64,000 bases of DNA from Saccharothrix sp. ALI-22-I (GCF_001984175.1 NZ_MTQP01000068.1:930001-994000); one strand, 5' to 3'. Counted from the first letter of the stretch, positions 39,197-47,683 are shown. Notes: a model not told the origin generated them from the letters alone. A program made the numbers and translations.

Positions 39197-39646
39197 CTAA
39201 GGGGCCGGTGGTCGGTCCAGGAGGCGGGACAGCACCACGGTGGAGACGGTGCGGTCGATGATGTCGACGGCGCGCAGCCGTTCCAGCGCGGTCTCCAGGT
39301 GGTGGATGTTCGCGGCACGCAGGTGCACGATCGCGTCCGCCGCGCCGGAGACGGTGTAAGCGGCCCTGACCTCGGCCATCGCCTCCAGGCGCTGCTGGAT
39401 GTCGTGCGGGGCGACGTTGCCGCGGCAGTGCACCTCGACGAATGCCTCCGTGCCCCAGCCCAACTGCTCGGGGTCGACGACGGCGGTGAAGCCGCGCAGC
39501 ACGCCGCTGTCGAGCAGCTTGTCCACGCGCCGCTTCACGGCCGGGGCGGAGAGTCCGACCTCCTTGCCGATATCGGCGTAGCTGGAGCGGGCGTTGGTCA
39601 TGAGGCACGAAATGATTCGCTGGTCGATCGAGTCCACACGCAACAT
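39197..39646 (-). CDS. AsnC/Lrp-family regulator
   Basis: The 149-residue product has an N-terminal winged helix (DSIDQRIISCLMTNARSSYADIGKEVGLSAPAVKRRVDKL) and a C-terminal ligand-binding RAM domain (EVRAAYTVSGAADAIVHLRA). It is divergent from the arginine-related enzyme at 39713, with a 66-bp shared promoter that holds a palindrome. M. tuberculosis Rv2324 (AsnC) is divergent from Rv2323c in the same way. It probably senses arginine, ornithine or another amino acid and controls the divergent gene. Confidence 0.9.
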   Translation of the reverse strand: MLRVDSIDQRIISCLMTNARSSYADIGKEVGLSAPAVKRRVDKLLDSGVLRGFTAVVDPEQLGWGTEAFVEVHCRGNVAPHDIQQRLEAMAEVRAAYTVSGAADAIVHLRAANIHHLETALERLRAVDIIDRTVSTVVLSRLLDRPPAP

Positions 39647-39660
39647 TCTGCCCTGGAACG

Positions 39661-39672
39661 CGCAATATTGCG
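39661..39672. promoter_or_regulatory. CGCAATATTGCG palindrome in the asnC divergent promoter
   Basis: A perfect 12-bp AT-centred palindrome in a GC-rich region, 15 bp upstream of the regulator start and about 40 bp before the divergent gene. AT-centred dyads are typical of Lrp/AsnC sites. Confidence 0.6.
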
Positions 39673-39712
39673 GCGTTGTTCGAGGGTCAGATAGCCATCT
39701 ACATTTCGATCC

Positions 39713-40591
39713 ATGACCTCGGTTTCCTTGGTGGGCCCCGGCGACGAGCCGATCGTGCTCGGCGTCACCACGCCCGCGACGCAGGTGCGCGTGCCGACCA
39801 CCCGTCGGTACCTGATGTGCCCGCCCGCGTACTTCACCGTGGAGTACTCGATCAACCCGTGGATGGACCCCACGCAACCGATCAGCACCTCGCTGGCGAT
39901 GGAGCAGTGGACGGCCCTGAAGGAAACCTACGAGCGCCTTGGTCACAAGGTGGACGTCATCGACCCCGAACCGGGCCTGCCCGACATGGTCTTCGCGGCC
40001 AACTCGGGAACCGTCATCGATGGCCAGGTCCTGGGTTCACGCTTCCGCGCCCCCCAACGTGCCGCGGAAGCCGACCACTTCCGCCGCTGGTTCCTCGCCA
40101 ACGGCTACCGGTCGGTCGTCATGCCTTCGCGCACCAACGAAGCCGAGGGCGACTTCGTGTGGACCGGCAAGTACCTCCTGGCCGGCACCGGCTTCCGCAC
40201 CGACCCGCAGGCCCACTCGGAAGCCCAAGAGGTCCTGGGCGTCCCGGTCATCTCCCTGCACCTGACGGACCCCCGCTACTACCACCTCGACGTGGCCCTC
40301 TTCGTCCTGGCCGACGACCTGATCGCCTACTACCCGGACGCCTTCTCCCCGGGCACCCGACAAGTCCTTCGCCGCCTCTTCCCGAACGCGATCACCACCA
40401 CCGCCGAAGACGCCGCCTGCCTGGGCCTGAACGCCGTCTCCGACGGCCGCCACGTAATCCTGCCGCTGGAAGCCACCGCCCTGGCCGACCAAGTAGCCCG
40501 CCACGGCTTCGAACCCGTCTTCGTGGACATCTCCGAACTCCGCAAATCCGGCGGCGGCCCGAAGTGCTGCACGATGGAACTCAGGGACTGA
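39713..40591 (+). CDS. dimethylargininase / arginine-dihydrolase-like amidinotransferase-fold enzyme
   Basis: This 292-residue guanidine-modifying enzyme has the fold's markers in order: SINPWMD, LPDMVFAANSG, EAEGDFVW (substrate Glu/Asp), YYHLDVAL (catalytic His) and GGGPKCCTMEL with the nucleophilic Cys at 285/286. Relatives include N,N-dimethylarginine dimethylaminohydrolase, Rv2323c and the N-terminal domain of cyanobacterial arginine dihydrolase (arginine to ornithine plus ammonia and CO2). The AsnC partner suggests arginine/ornithine catabolism, but the ornithine aminotransferase genes found next to Rv2323c are absent. Substrate is uncertain. Confidence 0.85.
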   Translation: MTSVSLVGPGDEPIVLGVTTPATQVRVPTTRRYLMCPPAYFTVEYSINPWMDPTQPISTSLAMEQWTALKETYERLGHKVDVIDPEPGLPDMVFAANSGTVIDGQVLGSRFRAPQRAAEADHFRRWFLANGYRSVVMPSRTNEAEGDFVWTGKYLLAGTGFRTDPQAHSEAQEVLGVPVISLHLTDPRYYHLDVALFVLADDLIAYYPDAFSPGTRQVLRRLFPNAITTTAEDAACLGLNAVSDGRHVILPLEATALADQVARHGFEPVFVDISELRKSGGGPKCCTMELRD

Positions 40592-40609
40592 CCAGGCCAC
40601 CGCGCACCA

Positions 40610-40634
40610 GTGGTCGCGTGACTCACGCGACCAC
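40610..40634. terminator. 11-bp perfect hairpin between convergent genes
   Basis: GTGGTCGCGTG pairs perfectly with CACGCGACCAC around a 3-base loop, between the enzyme gene ending at 40591 and the minus-strand gene ending at 40658. Probably terminates both. Confidence 0.8.
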
Positions 40635-40657
40635 CGGCCGGGGCCTGCGTGACCGGA

Positions 40658-41227
40658 TCAGGGCCGGCGGCCGGTGAGGGCGACGATTCGGTCGATCAGC
40701 GGGGCGTCCGACGGGACCTGCACCTCCGGGCCGTAGAGGCCCATCTCGCGGCCCATCGACGCGGTCTGGAGCAGGTCGGCGTGGATGAACTCCAGCAGGC
40801 CGGTGTCCCAGGTCGGCGCCTGGCCGGTGGCTTTGGCCAGGTCCCACATGTGCACGACCATCTCGCCCAGCACCATCGCGCCGATCATCTCGGCCGGCAG
40901 CTGCTGCGGGCTCCCGACCGACGTCATGCCGCTCCACGCCGAAGGCGTGCTCCACGCCGTGGCGGTGGAGTGGAGTTGGGCGCTCAGATCGGTGGACCAG
41001 TCGCCGGCGGTCAGATCGATGTCGGCTTCCGACTCCGCAGGCGGCGGCACGGGCTGCTTGTGGGCGGCGGCGGCCAGGGACGGGCCCCAGAACAGCAGGT
41101 GGTTGACCAGCTTGCGGACGTCGAACTCGGTGCACGGCGTCGGGGCGTCCAACTGGCCGGGCTTGATGTTCTCGACGACCTCCAGCGCGGTCGCCACGGC
41201 CTTGTCGATCAACTGCTCACGGGACAT
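40658..41227 (-). CDS. TIGR03086/maleylpyruvate-isomerase-like DinB-fold protein
   Basis: The 189-residue product has the four-helix DinB/mycothiol-dependent isomerase-like pattern: a first helix with AVATALEVVENIKPGQLDAPTPCTEFDVRKLVNHLLFW (metal His in NHL) and a later VVHMWDLAKATGQ. Actinobacteria hold many such paralogues with mostly unknown substrates, some mycothiol-dependent. It is divergent from an AraC-type regulator, which may control it. Confidence 0.8.
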   Translation of the reverse strand: MSREQLIDKAVATALEVVENIKPGQLDAPTPCTEFDVRKLVNHLLFWGPSLAAAAHKQPVPPPAESEADIDLTAGDWSTDLSAQLHSTATAWSTPSAWSGMTSVGSPQQLPAEMIGAMVLGEMVVHMWDLAKATGQAPTWDTGLLEFIHADLLQTASMGREMGLYGPEVQVPSDAPLIDRIVALTGRRP

Positions 41228-41290
41228 GCGGTCAACCGTAGGAACGGCCGCCGCACGTGTATTGAACAAACGCGACATACCCTCGCTGAC

Positions 41291-42049
41291 GTGACGCGGG
41301 ACGAGCGCGAGCTGGCGTGGCCACGACACCAGCGCATGGAGTTCCACCAGCCGTCGACCGACCTGGCCGGGCTCGTGGCCCGCTACTGGGTGGTGGAGTG
41401 GCGGTACGACCGGCCCTACCGCCAGCTGATCGTGCCCTACCCGAACGTCCACCTCAGCTTCGTCGACGGCCGCCCCGCCGAGGTGCACGGCGTGTCCAGC
41501 GGGCACGTGTTCAAGGAGCTCGACGGCACGGGCCGGGTGTTCGGCGTCGCGTTCCACCCCGGCGTCTTCCGGCCGTTCCTCGGCGGACCGGTCCAGTCGA
41601 TCACCGACCGGTCCATCCCCGCGGCAACCGTGTTCGACGGCCTGCCCGGTCACCCCGACGTCCCGGCAGTCGAGGACGTGCTGCGCCGGAACCTGCCGGA
41701 ACCCGACCCGAGGGCACGACAGGCGGCGGACGTCGTGAACCTGATCGTCGAAGACCCCCGGATGACCAGAGTGGACGTGCTGGCAGACGAGGTGGGCAGC
41801 AGTGTCCGGCAGCTGCAACGCCTGTTCGCCGAACACGTCGGCGTCGGCCCGAAGTGGGTGATCCGCCGCTACCGCCTGCGCGAGGTCACCGAACGCATGG
41901 AGGCGGGCGGGCGGATCGACTGGGCCGCCCTCGCCGCCGACCTCGGCTACGCGGACCAGCCGCACTTCGTTCGAGACTTCACGGCAATGTTCGGTGAGAC
42001 CCCCACCCGGTACGCCGAGCGGTACGCGCGCCTACCAGCCGAGCGGTAG
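41291..42049 (+). CDS. AraC-family transcriptional regulator
   Basis: The 252-residue protein has an N-terminal domain of DUF6597 type (LAGLVARYWVVEW; VHLSFVDGRPAEVHG; VFGVAFHPGVFRPF) and a C-terminal double helix-turn-helix (VDVLADEVGSSVRQLQRLF; LAADLGYADQPHFVRDF). GTG start at 41291, 63 bp from the divergent DinB-fold gene, its likely target. The effector is unknown. Confidence 0.85.
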   Translation: MTRDERELAWPRHQRMEFHQPSTDLAGLVARYWVVEWRYDRPYRQLIVPYPNVHLSFVDGRPAEVHGVSSGHVFKELDGTGRVFGVAFHPGVFRPFLGGPVQSITDRSIPAATVFDGLPGHPDVPAVEDVLRRNLPEPDPRARQAADVVNLIVEDPRMTRVDVLADEVGSSVRQLQRLFAEHVGVGPKWVIRRYRLREVTERMEAGGRIDWAALAADLGYADQPHFVRDFTAMFGETPTRYAERYARLPAER

Positions 42050-42175
42050 GCGTCCTGACCGCCGGACGAATCCAAGCCGCCGTCCGTCACCCATAGGGCT
42101 GATCGCTCTAGCGAGCCGACCCCCGTCGGTGCTCCGATCGACGGCACTCGCTGTCGACAAGGTAGGGAGCGCGCC

Positions 42176-42343
42176 ATGAACGACCTGGACGCCCAGCGCC
42201 CGTCGCCCCGACCGCAGCAGGAGCAGGAGGAGCCCGTGGAACACCAGAAGCCCGAGGTCCCGAAGCAGCTCACCGGCCTGGAGTGGCTGGTGCGCCAAGC
42301 CCAACGCCGGCGCGAGGAACGCCCGTCCGACACGGCGCGTTAG
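42176..42343 (+). CDS. small charged protein (55 aa), unknown
   Basis: An ATG behind a GGTAGGGAG site opens a 56-codon frame with coding-type codon use. The protein is Gln/Glu/Pro-rich at first (RPQQEQEEPVEHQK), then has an amphipathic segment LTGLEWLVRQAQRRREE. No homologue is recognised. It ends 10 bp before the converging LysR gene. Confidence 0.6.
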   Translation: MNDLDAQRPSPRPQQEQEEPVEHQKPEVPKQLTGLEWLVRQAQRRREERPSDTAR

Positions 42344-42353
42344 CCCGCCACCG

Positions 42354-43391
42354 CTAGTCCGAAACCTCACGCTGGAACGCCGCCCACAGCAGGTTCAACG
42401 GGTGGTCGGCCGGGAACTTCGCCCGCTCCTCCTTGCGGGCGAAGACCCCGACCAAACGCTCCAACTGCGGCTTCCGGTCGTTCTTCAGCTCCACCACCCG
42501 CAGCCCGGACCCCTCGCGCAGCTCGTTGTTCGCGGCCACCACGCCCAGCCCGGACGTGACGATCATGCAGCCCTCCACCAGCCCGGACCGCAGCAACGAC
42601 ATCCCGTACTGGATCTCGTCGATCTCCGCCGCGATGTCCAGCTCGTTGCGGTAGTCCGGGCCGAACCACCCGCGCAGGAATTCCGCGATCAGCCCGTCGC
42701 CCGGCACGACCAGCGGCAGCTTCGGCAACTCCCCGGTGCCGATGCTGTCGCCCAGCCTGCTCTCGGGCAGGTTGGTGAGCAGCGCCAGCCCGCCGCGCCG
42801 CCACTCGATCACGTCGAAGTCCTCGAACCCGCTGTTGCGACCCGCGTGCGTGACGACGCTCCCGCACACGATGTCGACCTCCTTCGACTCCAGGCTCGTC
42901 CAGATGTCCTTCGTCCGGATGTGCACCACCTTCAGTTCCACGTCCCGCCTGCGGAAGTCGTCCGCCACGTGGTGCCACGCCTTGGCCAGCGAGTCGAGCA
43001 TGAACCGCGTCGTGCCCACGGTGAGCGTGGTGCCGAGCTTGCGCCGGCACTCGTGAATCGAATCCAGCCACTCGGTCAACGTGGTGCGCGCCAATTCCAC
43101 CAACGCCTCGCCGGTCTGTGTGATCAGCACGTCTTTTCCCCGGCCCTGCTTGACGACCAGCGGCTCGCCGCACAGCGACTTGAAGTTGCGGTTGAGCGTG
43201 TCGATCTGCTTCTGCACACTGGATTGCTCCCGGCCGAGCACCCGTGCCGCGCGCAGTGCCGATCGCGTCTCGTACACCGCGATCAAGGTCCTGAGCTGGT
43301 CCAACGTGGTGTCCATCAGCAGGGGAGAGGTGTGCAGGAGCCTGGTGAGCTGGTTGCCCGCGGGCAGGAGCAGTTGGGCCGAGGTCGACAT
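42354..43391 (-). CDS. LysR-type transcriptional regulator
   Basis: The 345-residue protein has an N-terminal extension of 25 residues, a winged helix (LDQLRTLIAVYETRSALRAARVLGREQSSVQKQIDTL) and a periplasmic-binding-like effector domain. The extension before the usual LysR start is uncommon; an internal ATG at 43316 would give the standard start, but ATG 43391 has a better ribosome site (GAGAGG). It is divergent from the NuoB2-C2-I2 operon across 245 bp and may regulate it; this is inference. Confidence 0.82.
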   Translation of the reverse strand: MSTSAQLLLPAGNQLTRLLHTSPLLMDTTLDQLRTLIAVYETRSALRAARVLGREQSSVQKQIDTLNRNFKSLCGEPLVVKQGRGKDVLITQTGEALVELARTTLTEWLDSIHECRRKLGTTLTVGTTRFMLDSLAKAWHHVADDFRRRDVELKVVHIRTKDIWTSLESKEVDIVCGSVVTHAGRNSGFEDFDVIEWRRGGLALLTNLPESRLGDSIGTGELPKLPLVVPGDGLIAEFLRGWFGPDYRNELDIAAEIDEIQYGMSLLRSGLVEGCMIVTSGLGVVAANNELREGSGLRVVELKNDRKPQLERLVGVFARKEERAKFPADHPLNLLWAAFQREVSD

Positions 43392-43564
43392 GCAGGGCCT
43401 CTCGGGTCGTGGCGTGGTGTTCTACCGATTAGTTGTACTGAACTTGACCACAGTTCGCGCTCAAATTATCCGAAGATCTTGTCTGATTTCCCTGGACAGG
43501 TATACGCGATCCGTAAGAGACTTCTGCCGCAACCACAGGTGCTTGTTCACGTGGAAGCAATCGT

Positions 43565-43616
43565 GGGGGGTATTGGGGGGTTGGGGGCCCGCCGGGCAGC
43601 AGCCGGGCGGGCCCCC
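43565..43616 (+). other. G-tract run and strong hairpin in the nuoB2 leader
   Basis: Three runs of 6, 6 and 5 G separated by TATT and TT (43565-43587), then a further GGG, form a potential G-quadruplex. They run into a 15-bp stem with one mismatch, 43583-43597 with 43602-43616, loop AGCA. The last G-run is shared by both structures, so they exclude each other. The upstream part of the 43392-43635 gap is comparatively AT-rich and probably holds the divergent LysR promoter. Confidence 0.65.
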
Positions 43617-43619
43617 ACG

Positions 43620-43625
43620 TATTAA
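43620..43625 (+). promoter_or_regulatory. -10-like TATTAA before nuoB2
   Basis: TATTAA follows the hairpin and lies 10 bases before the GTG start. The context GTATTAACCTCATCGGCGTG closely resembles GTATAACCTGCTCGGCGTG in front of hadA, so both may be near-leaderless promoters. Confidence 0.35.
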
Positions 43626-43635
43626 CCTCATCGGC

Positions 43636-44055
43636 GTGACGGTTTCCACCTTGGACTGGGGCACGACGTACCGGGTCACCGTGCTCGACCTCGGCCTGGC
43701 CTGCTGCGGCGTCGAGGTCATGGCCGCGCTCGAAGGCCACCGGCCGGAACACCTCGCCGCCCTGGGGGTCGATCCGGTGCACTCGGCGGGTGAGGCACAC
43801 GTGCTCGTCGTCTCCGGCACGGTCACCGATGCCATGTTGCCCGCGGTGATCGCGACGTACCAGGAGATGCCGGAACCGCGTTACGTGCTCTCAGTCGGCG
43901 CGTGCAGCAACACCGGCGGCCCGTACTGGGACTCCTACAGCGTCACCAAGGGCATCGACCAGGTGCTGCCCGTGCACGTCGCCGTCCCCGGCTGCCCACC
44001 ACGTCCCGAGGCCCTGCTCGACGGCCTCGCCGCGCTGCACCGGCTGGTGTCGTGA
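43636..44055 (+). CDS. second NuoB-like subunit
   Basis: This 139-residue protein is a NuoB paralogue. The four N2-cluster ligands are kept: LACCGVEV, GACSNTGG and PGCPPRPE, and MPEPRYVLSVG matches NuoB. It lacks about 30 N-terminal residues of NuoB (182 aa) and has a diverged middle. It begins a three-gene set (B, C, I) with overlapping starts and stops. The ligand set suggests a real [4Fe-4S] protein. It may work in an alternative Q-module or in an unrelated ferredoxin-like enzyme. Confidence 0.8.
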   Translation: MTVSTLDWGTTYRVTVLDLGLACCGVEVMAALEGHRPEHLAALGVDPVHSAGEAHVLVVSGTVTDAMLPAVIATYQEMPEPRYVLSVGACSNTGGPYWDSYSVTKGIDQVLPVHVAVPGCPPRPEALLDGLAALHRLVS

Positions 44056-44657
44056 GCGCCGCGTCCGAGGCTCTTGCCGCCGCTCTTGCCACGCGCATCC
44101 CCGACGCGCAGGCCAAGACCGCGTTCGGCCAGACCACCGCGCACGTGCCGCTGCCCGCGTGGCCCGAAGCCGCCCGTTACGCCCACGACGAGCTGGGCTG
44201 CACGCAGTTCGACTGGCTCGGCGTCGAGGACGCCGGACGTCCGGGCGCCGTCGGGCAGCGGCACGCCGTGTTGCTGCACGTCCTCGACCCGGACACCAGG
44301 AACGGCGTGCTGCTGCGCACCGAACTGGGGCCGGACGACGCGCTGCCGAGCGTCGCCGCGCTGTGGGCGGGCGCGGGGTGGCACGAGCGCGAGGCCGTGG
44401 AGATGTTCGGCATCACCCTCGCCGACGGCGAACCGGCCCACCTGCTGCTCCCGGACAGCTTCAGCGGCCACCCGTTGCGCAAGGACTTCGTGCTCGCCTC
44501 CCGCGTGGTGCGCCCGTGGCCCGGCCGGCTCGAACCGGGTGAGGACGGCACGTCCGCACCCAGCCGCAGGCGCGCCGCGCCGCCCGGCGTGCCCGACCCC
44601 TCCTGGGGACCGCGGTACGAGGCCGCCGACGATCGGACGGAGGACACCCGTGGCTGA
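44052..44657 (+). CDS. second NuoC-like subunit
   Basis: The 201-residue protein has the NuoC signature [20 protein letters not shown] followed by [25 protein letters not shown] start in a GTGA overlap with the NuoB2 gene. The N-terminal half is NuoC-like ([19 protein letters not shown]) but diverged. The C-terminal tail is Pro/Arg-rich. The overlap with the next gene is 8 bp. Confidence 0.78.
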   Translation: MSAASEALAAALATRIPDAQAKTAFGQTTAHVPLPAWPEAARYAHDELGCTQFDWLGVEDAGRPGAVGQRHAVLLHVLDPDTRNGVLLRTELGPDDALPSVAALWAGAGWHEREAVEMFGITLADGEPAHLLLPDSFSGHPLRKDFVLASRVVRPWPGRLEPGEDGTSAPSRRRAAPPGVPDPSWGPRYEAADDRTEDTRG

Positions 44658-45126
44658 CCTGCCCCCGCGCACCCGTGGCGTCATCGCGCTGCTGGAGGCC
44701 AACTGCACGGTGTGCATGATCTGCGCCCGCGAGTGCCCCGACTGGTGCATCCACATCGACTCGCACACCGAGGTCGAGGAGCAGCCCGGCTCGGCCCGAC
44801 CGCGTGCACGCAACGTGCTCGACCGGTTCGCCATCGACTACGGCCAGTGCCTGTACTGCGGCATCTGCGTCGAGGCGTGCCCGTTCGACGCCCTGCACTG
44901 GGCGCCGGACTTCTCCTACCCCGGCACGGGTGGCCTGGACGGTGCCGGCGCGGTCGCCGAACTCGTCCACGAACGCGACGTGCTGGCCACGTGGGTCACG
45001 CACGTGCCGCCTCCGCCGCCGCTCGACGCGGGCGCCGAGCCCGCACCCGAGACCACCGCCACACGCCCGGCACGCCCCGGTACCGGAACCCCGCGCCGAC
45101 CGGGCACGTTGAGGGAGAGGACGTAG
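44650..45126 (+). CDS. second NuoI-like 2x[4Fe-4S] ferredoxin subunit
   Basis: This 158-residue protein has two classic cluster motifs, [12 protein letters not shown] and [12 protein letters not shown], as in NuoI and bacterial-type ferredoxins. A proline/alanine-rich tail follows. GTG start inside the end of the NuoC2 gene. With NuoB2 and NuoC2 it reproduces the B, C and I parts of the complex I Q-module, but no D or H copy is present. It may be a partner for the main NuoD, a part of another oxidoreductase, or a relic operon. Confidence 0.8.
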   Translation: MADLPPRTRGVIALLEANCTVCMICARECPDWCIHIDSHTEVEEQPGSARPRARNVLDRFAIDYGQCLYCGICVEACPFDALHWAPDFSYPGTGGLDGAGAVAELVHERDVLATWVTHVPPPPPLDAGAEPAPETTATRPARPGTGTPRRPGTLRERT

Positions 45127-45146
45127 ACAGGCGGAGGCGAAGCGAC

Positions 45147-46013
45147 GTGCACAAGCACTACAACGCGTTGAAGACCGCGTTGCTGCTCGGTGCCATGGGC
45201 GGTCTGATCGTGGCGATCAGCTCGCTGTTCGGGCGTACCGCCCTGGTCATCGGCCTGCTGCTGGCGCTGGGCGTGAACGCCTACGCGTACTTCAACTCGG
45301 ACAAACTCGCGCTGCGCGCCATGCGGGCCCGGCCGGTGTCCGAGGTGGAGCAGCCCGCGCTGTACCGGATAGTCCGCGAGCTGGCCATGGCCGCACGCCA
45401 GCCCATGCCGCGCCTCTACATCAGCCCCACGATCGCGCCCAACGCGTTCGCCACCGGCCGCAACCCGCGCAACGCCGCCGTGTGCTGCACCACCGGCATC
45501 CTCGAACTGCTCGACGAACGCGAGCTGCGCGCCGTGCTCGGGCACGAGCTGTCGCACGTGTACAACCGCGACATCCTCATCTCGTGCGTGGCGGGGGCGT
45601 TGGCCAGTGCGGTCAGCACGCTGGCGAACCTGGCGATCTTCGCCAGCGTCTTCGGCGACGGTGACGACGACCGGCCCAACCCGTTCGCGCTGCTGCTCAT
45701 CGCCGTGCTCGGCCCGATCGCCGCCGCCATCGTGCAGATGGCCGTCAGCCGGTCCCGGGAGTACCAGGCCGACGAGTCCGGGGCCGAGCTGACCGGTGAC
45801 CCGCTGGCCCTGGCCTCGGCCCTGCGGAAGATCGAGTACGGCACGCGGGCGGCGCCGTTGGCGCCCGAACCGGCCGTGGTCGCGCAGTCGCACCTGATGA
45901 TCGCCAGCCCGTTCCGGGCGGGGGAGAACCTGGCCAGGCTGTTCTCCACCCACCCACCGATCGCGGACCGCGTGCGCCGACTGGAAGAGCTGGCCCGCAA
46001 GCACCAGGGCTAG
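45147..46013 (+). CDS. htpX: HtpX-like M48 membrane metalloprotease
   Basis: The 288-residue protein has two N-terminal helices, the zinc motif [10 protein letters not shown] (HExxH at residues 133-137), two more helices after it and a third-ligand region [13 protein letters not shown]. HtpX degrades damaged membrane proteins. GTG start behind GCGGAGG, 20 bp after the NuoI2 gene, so it may be part of the same operon. M. tuberculosis htpX (Rv0563) follows grcC1, so its position here keeps part of that neighbourhood, with 13.6 kb inserted. Confidence 0.92.
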   Translation: MHKHYNALKTALLLGAMGGLIVAISSLFGRTALVIGLLLALGVNAYAYFNSDKLALRAMRARPVSEVEQPALYRIVRELAMAARQPMPRLYISPTIAPNAFATGRNPRNAAVCCTTGILELLDERELRAVLGHELSHVYNRDILISCVAGALASAVSTLANLAIFASVFGDGDDDRPNPFALLLIAVLGPIAAAIVQMAVSRSREYQADESGAELTGDPLALASALRKIEYGTRAAPLAPEPAVVAQSHLMIASPFRAGENLARLFSTHPPIADRVRRLEELARKHQG

Positions 46014-46026
46014 CCAGTACCGGTGG

Positions 46027-46899
46027 CTAGCAGACTTCCTGTGCGACGTTCATCACGTACTGGCCGTAGCCGGACTTCGCCAGCTTCGCGCCCAGCGCGT
46101 AGCACTCCTCGGCGCTGATGAAGCCCATCCGCAGCGCGATCTCCTCCAGGCACGCGATGCGCACGCCCTGCCGGTGCTCCAGCACCTGCACGAACTGGGC
46201 CGCCTCCAGCATCGAGTCGTGCGTCCCGGTGTCCAGCCACGCGAAACCGCGGCCCAGGTCCACCAGGTGCGCCCGGTTGTCACGCAGGTAGGCCAGGTTG
46301 ACGTCGGTGATCTCCAGCTCGCCGCGCGGTGACGGCTTGAGCGACTTGGCGATGTCCACGACCTCGTTGTCGTAGAAGTACAGGCCGGTGATGGCCTTGT
46401 TCGACTTCGGCCGTTCGGGCTTCTCCTCGATGCTGATCAGCCTGCCGTCCCCGTCCACCTCGCCCACGCCGTAGCGCTCCGGGTCCTTCACCGGGTAGCC
46501 GAACAGCACGCAGCCGTCCAGCGTGGCGGCGTTGTGCTGGAGGAGCTTGGAGAAGCCCTGGCCGTAGAAGATGTTGTCGCCGAGCACCAGCGACACGTCG
46601 TCGTCGCCGATGAAGTCCGCGCCGATGACGAACGCCTCGGCCAGCCCGTTCGGCTCGGCCTGCTCGGCGTAGGAGATGCTCAGGCCGAACTGCGAGCCGT
46701 CACCGAGCAGCCGGCGGAACAACGGCAGGTCGACCGGCGTCGAGATGAGCAGCACCTCGCGCACACCCGCCAGCATCAACACCGAAAGCGGGTAGTACAC
46801 CATCGGCTTGTCGTACACAGGCAGCAACTGCTTCGACACCGCTTGGGTGATCGGGTGCAGGCGCGTGCCACTACCGCCCGCGAGGACGATGCCCTTCAC
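46027..46899 (-). CDS. rmlA: glucose-1-phosphate thymidylyltransferase
   Basis: RmlA (290 residues) makes dTDP-glucose, the first step to dTDP-rhamnose used in the arabinogalactan linker and in glycosylated metabolites. It shows the nucleotide-binding start [14 protein letters not shown] (residues 3-16), [18 protein letters not shown] and [13 protein letters not shown]. Length is standard for the RmlA family. The GTG start overlaps the yajQ stop, so the two are coupled. No other rml genes are nearby. Confidence 0.95.
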   Translation of the reverse strand: MKGIVLAGGSGTRLHPITQAVSKQLLPVYDKPMVYYPLSVLMLAGVREVLLISTPVDLPLFRRLLGDGSQFGLSISYAEQAEPNGLAEAFVIGADFIGDDDVSLVLGDNIFYGQGFSKLLQHNAATLDGCVLFGYPVKDPERYGVGEVDGDGRLISIEEKPERPKSNKAITGLYFYDNEVVDIAKSLKPSPRGELEITDVNLAYLRDNRAHLVDLGRGFAWLDTGTHDSMLEAAQFVQVLEHRQGVRIACLEEIALRMGFISAEECYALGAKLAKSGYGQYVMNVAQEVC

Positions 46900-47387
46900 C
46901 GGTAGTTGGTGAACTGGAGGGCGATACCGAAGTCGGAGTTCTTCAGCAGGGCGATCACGTCCTGCAGGTGGTCCTTCTTCTTGCCCGTGATGCGCAGCTG
47001 GTCGCCCTGGATCTGCGCCTGCACGCCCTTGGGGCCCTCGTCGCGGACCTTCTTCGCGATCTCCTTGGCCTTCTCGCTGGAGATGCCCTGGACCAGGTTG
47101 CCGGTCACCTTGAACACCTTGCCCGAGAGAGCCGGGTCGCCGATCTCGAACGCCTTCATCGAGATGCCGCGCTTGACCAGCTTCTCCTGGAAGACGTCGA
47201 TCGCGGCCCGGCAGCGCTCCTCGGTCTCGGACTGGAAGGTGATCGCCTCCTCACCCGCCCAGGACACCGAAGTCTCGGTGCCGCGGAAGTCGAACCGCGT
47301 GCTCAACTCCTTGGCGGCCTGGTTGAGCGCGTTGTCGACTTCCTGGCGGTCGACCTTGCTCACCACGTCGAACGACGGGTCTGCCAC
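46896..47387 (-). CDS. yajQ: YajQ-family nucleotide-binding protein
   Basis: YajQ/UPF0234 proteins are small (163 residues) with two ferredoxin-like domains; some bind cyclic-di-GMP, others tRNA or GTP. The sequence shows [32 protein letters not shown] and [33 protein letters not shown], close to the family. GTG start. Its pairing with rmlA by a GTGA overlap has no known functional reason. Confidence 0.93.
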   Translation of the reverse strand: MADPSFDVVSKVDRQEVDNALNQAAKELSTRFDFRGTETSVSWAGEEAITFQSETEERCRAAIDVFQEKLVKRGISMKAFEIGDPALSGKVFKVTGNLVQGISSEKAKEIAKKVRDEGPKGVQAQIQGDQLRITGKKKDHLQDVIALLKNSDFGIALQFTNYR

Positions 47388-47510
47388 GTGCCCGGTACCT
47401 CCGCGTCGGTGGGTCTGGAACCGCCAGGAAGCCTACCGGGGTATCCCGGTTGCGCAGGCCCCCACGGGCTTATGTATTGTCTCCACCGCACCCGGCACCA
47501 CCGGGGGCGG

Positions 47511-47591
47511 GGCGGGTTGCCCGAGCGGCCAATGGGAGCGGACTGTAAATCCGTCGCGAAAGCTACAGAGGTTCGAATCCTCTACCCGCCA
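47511..47591 (+). tRNA. tRNA-Tyr (GTA)
   Basis: The acceptor arms GGCGGGT and ACCCGCC pair over 7 bp, the anticodon GTA is at 47545-47547, a long variable arm (class II, about CGTCGCGAAAGCTAC) follows, and the T arm GAGGTTCGAATCCTC is complete. CA follows the discriminator A; no encoded CCA. Confidence 0.97.
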
Positions 47592-47605
47592 CACCACCGA
47601 GAAGA

Positions 47606-47637
47606 CCCCCGTGACCAGTGTGAACTGGTGACGGGGG
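47606..47637 (+). terminator. hairpin after tRNA-Tyr
   Basis: CCCCCGTGACCAGT pairs with ACTGGTGACGGGGG around GTGA, with one G-G mismatch, followed by CTTTCTCGTCTT. It separates the tRNA from the nuclease gene. Confidence 0.8.
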
Positions 47638-47683
47638 CTTTCTCGTCTTCAGGGGTTGGTAAGCCTGGACCCGGGGAGGGGTT

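Noticed and set aside
43081-43635. Upstream extension of NuoB2 in the same frame (about 185 codons)
   Set aside because: It runs antisense through the LysR gene start and across the promoter gap and hairpin; the NuoB homology begins only after 43636.
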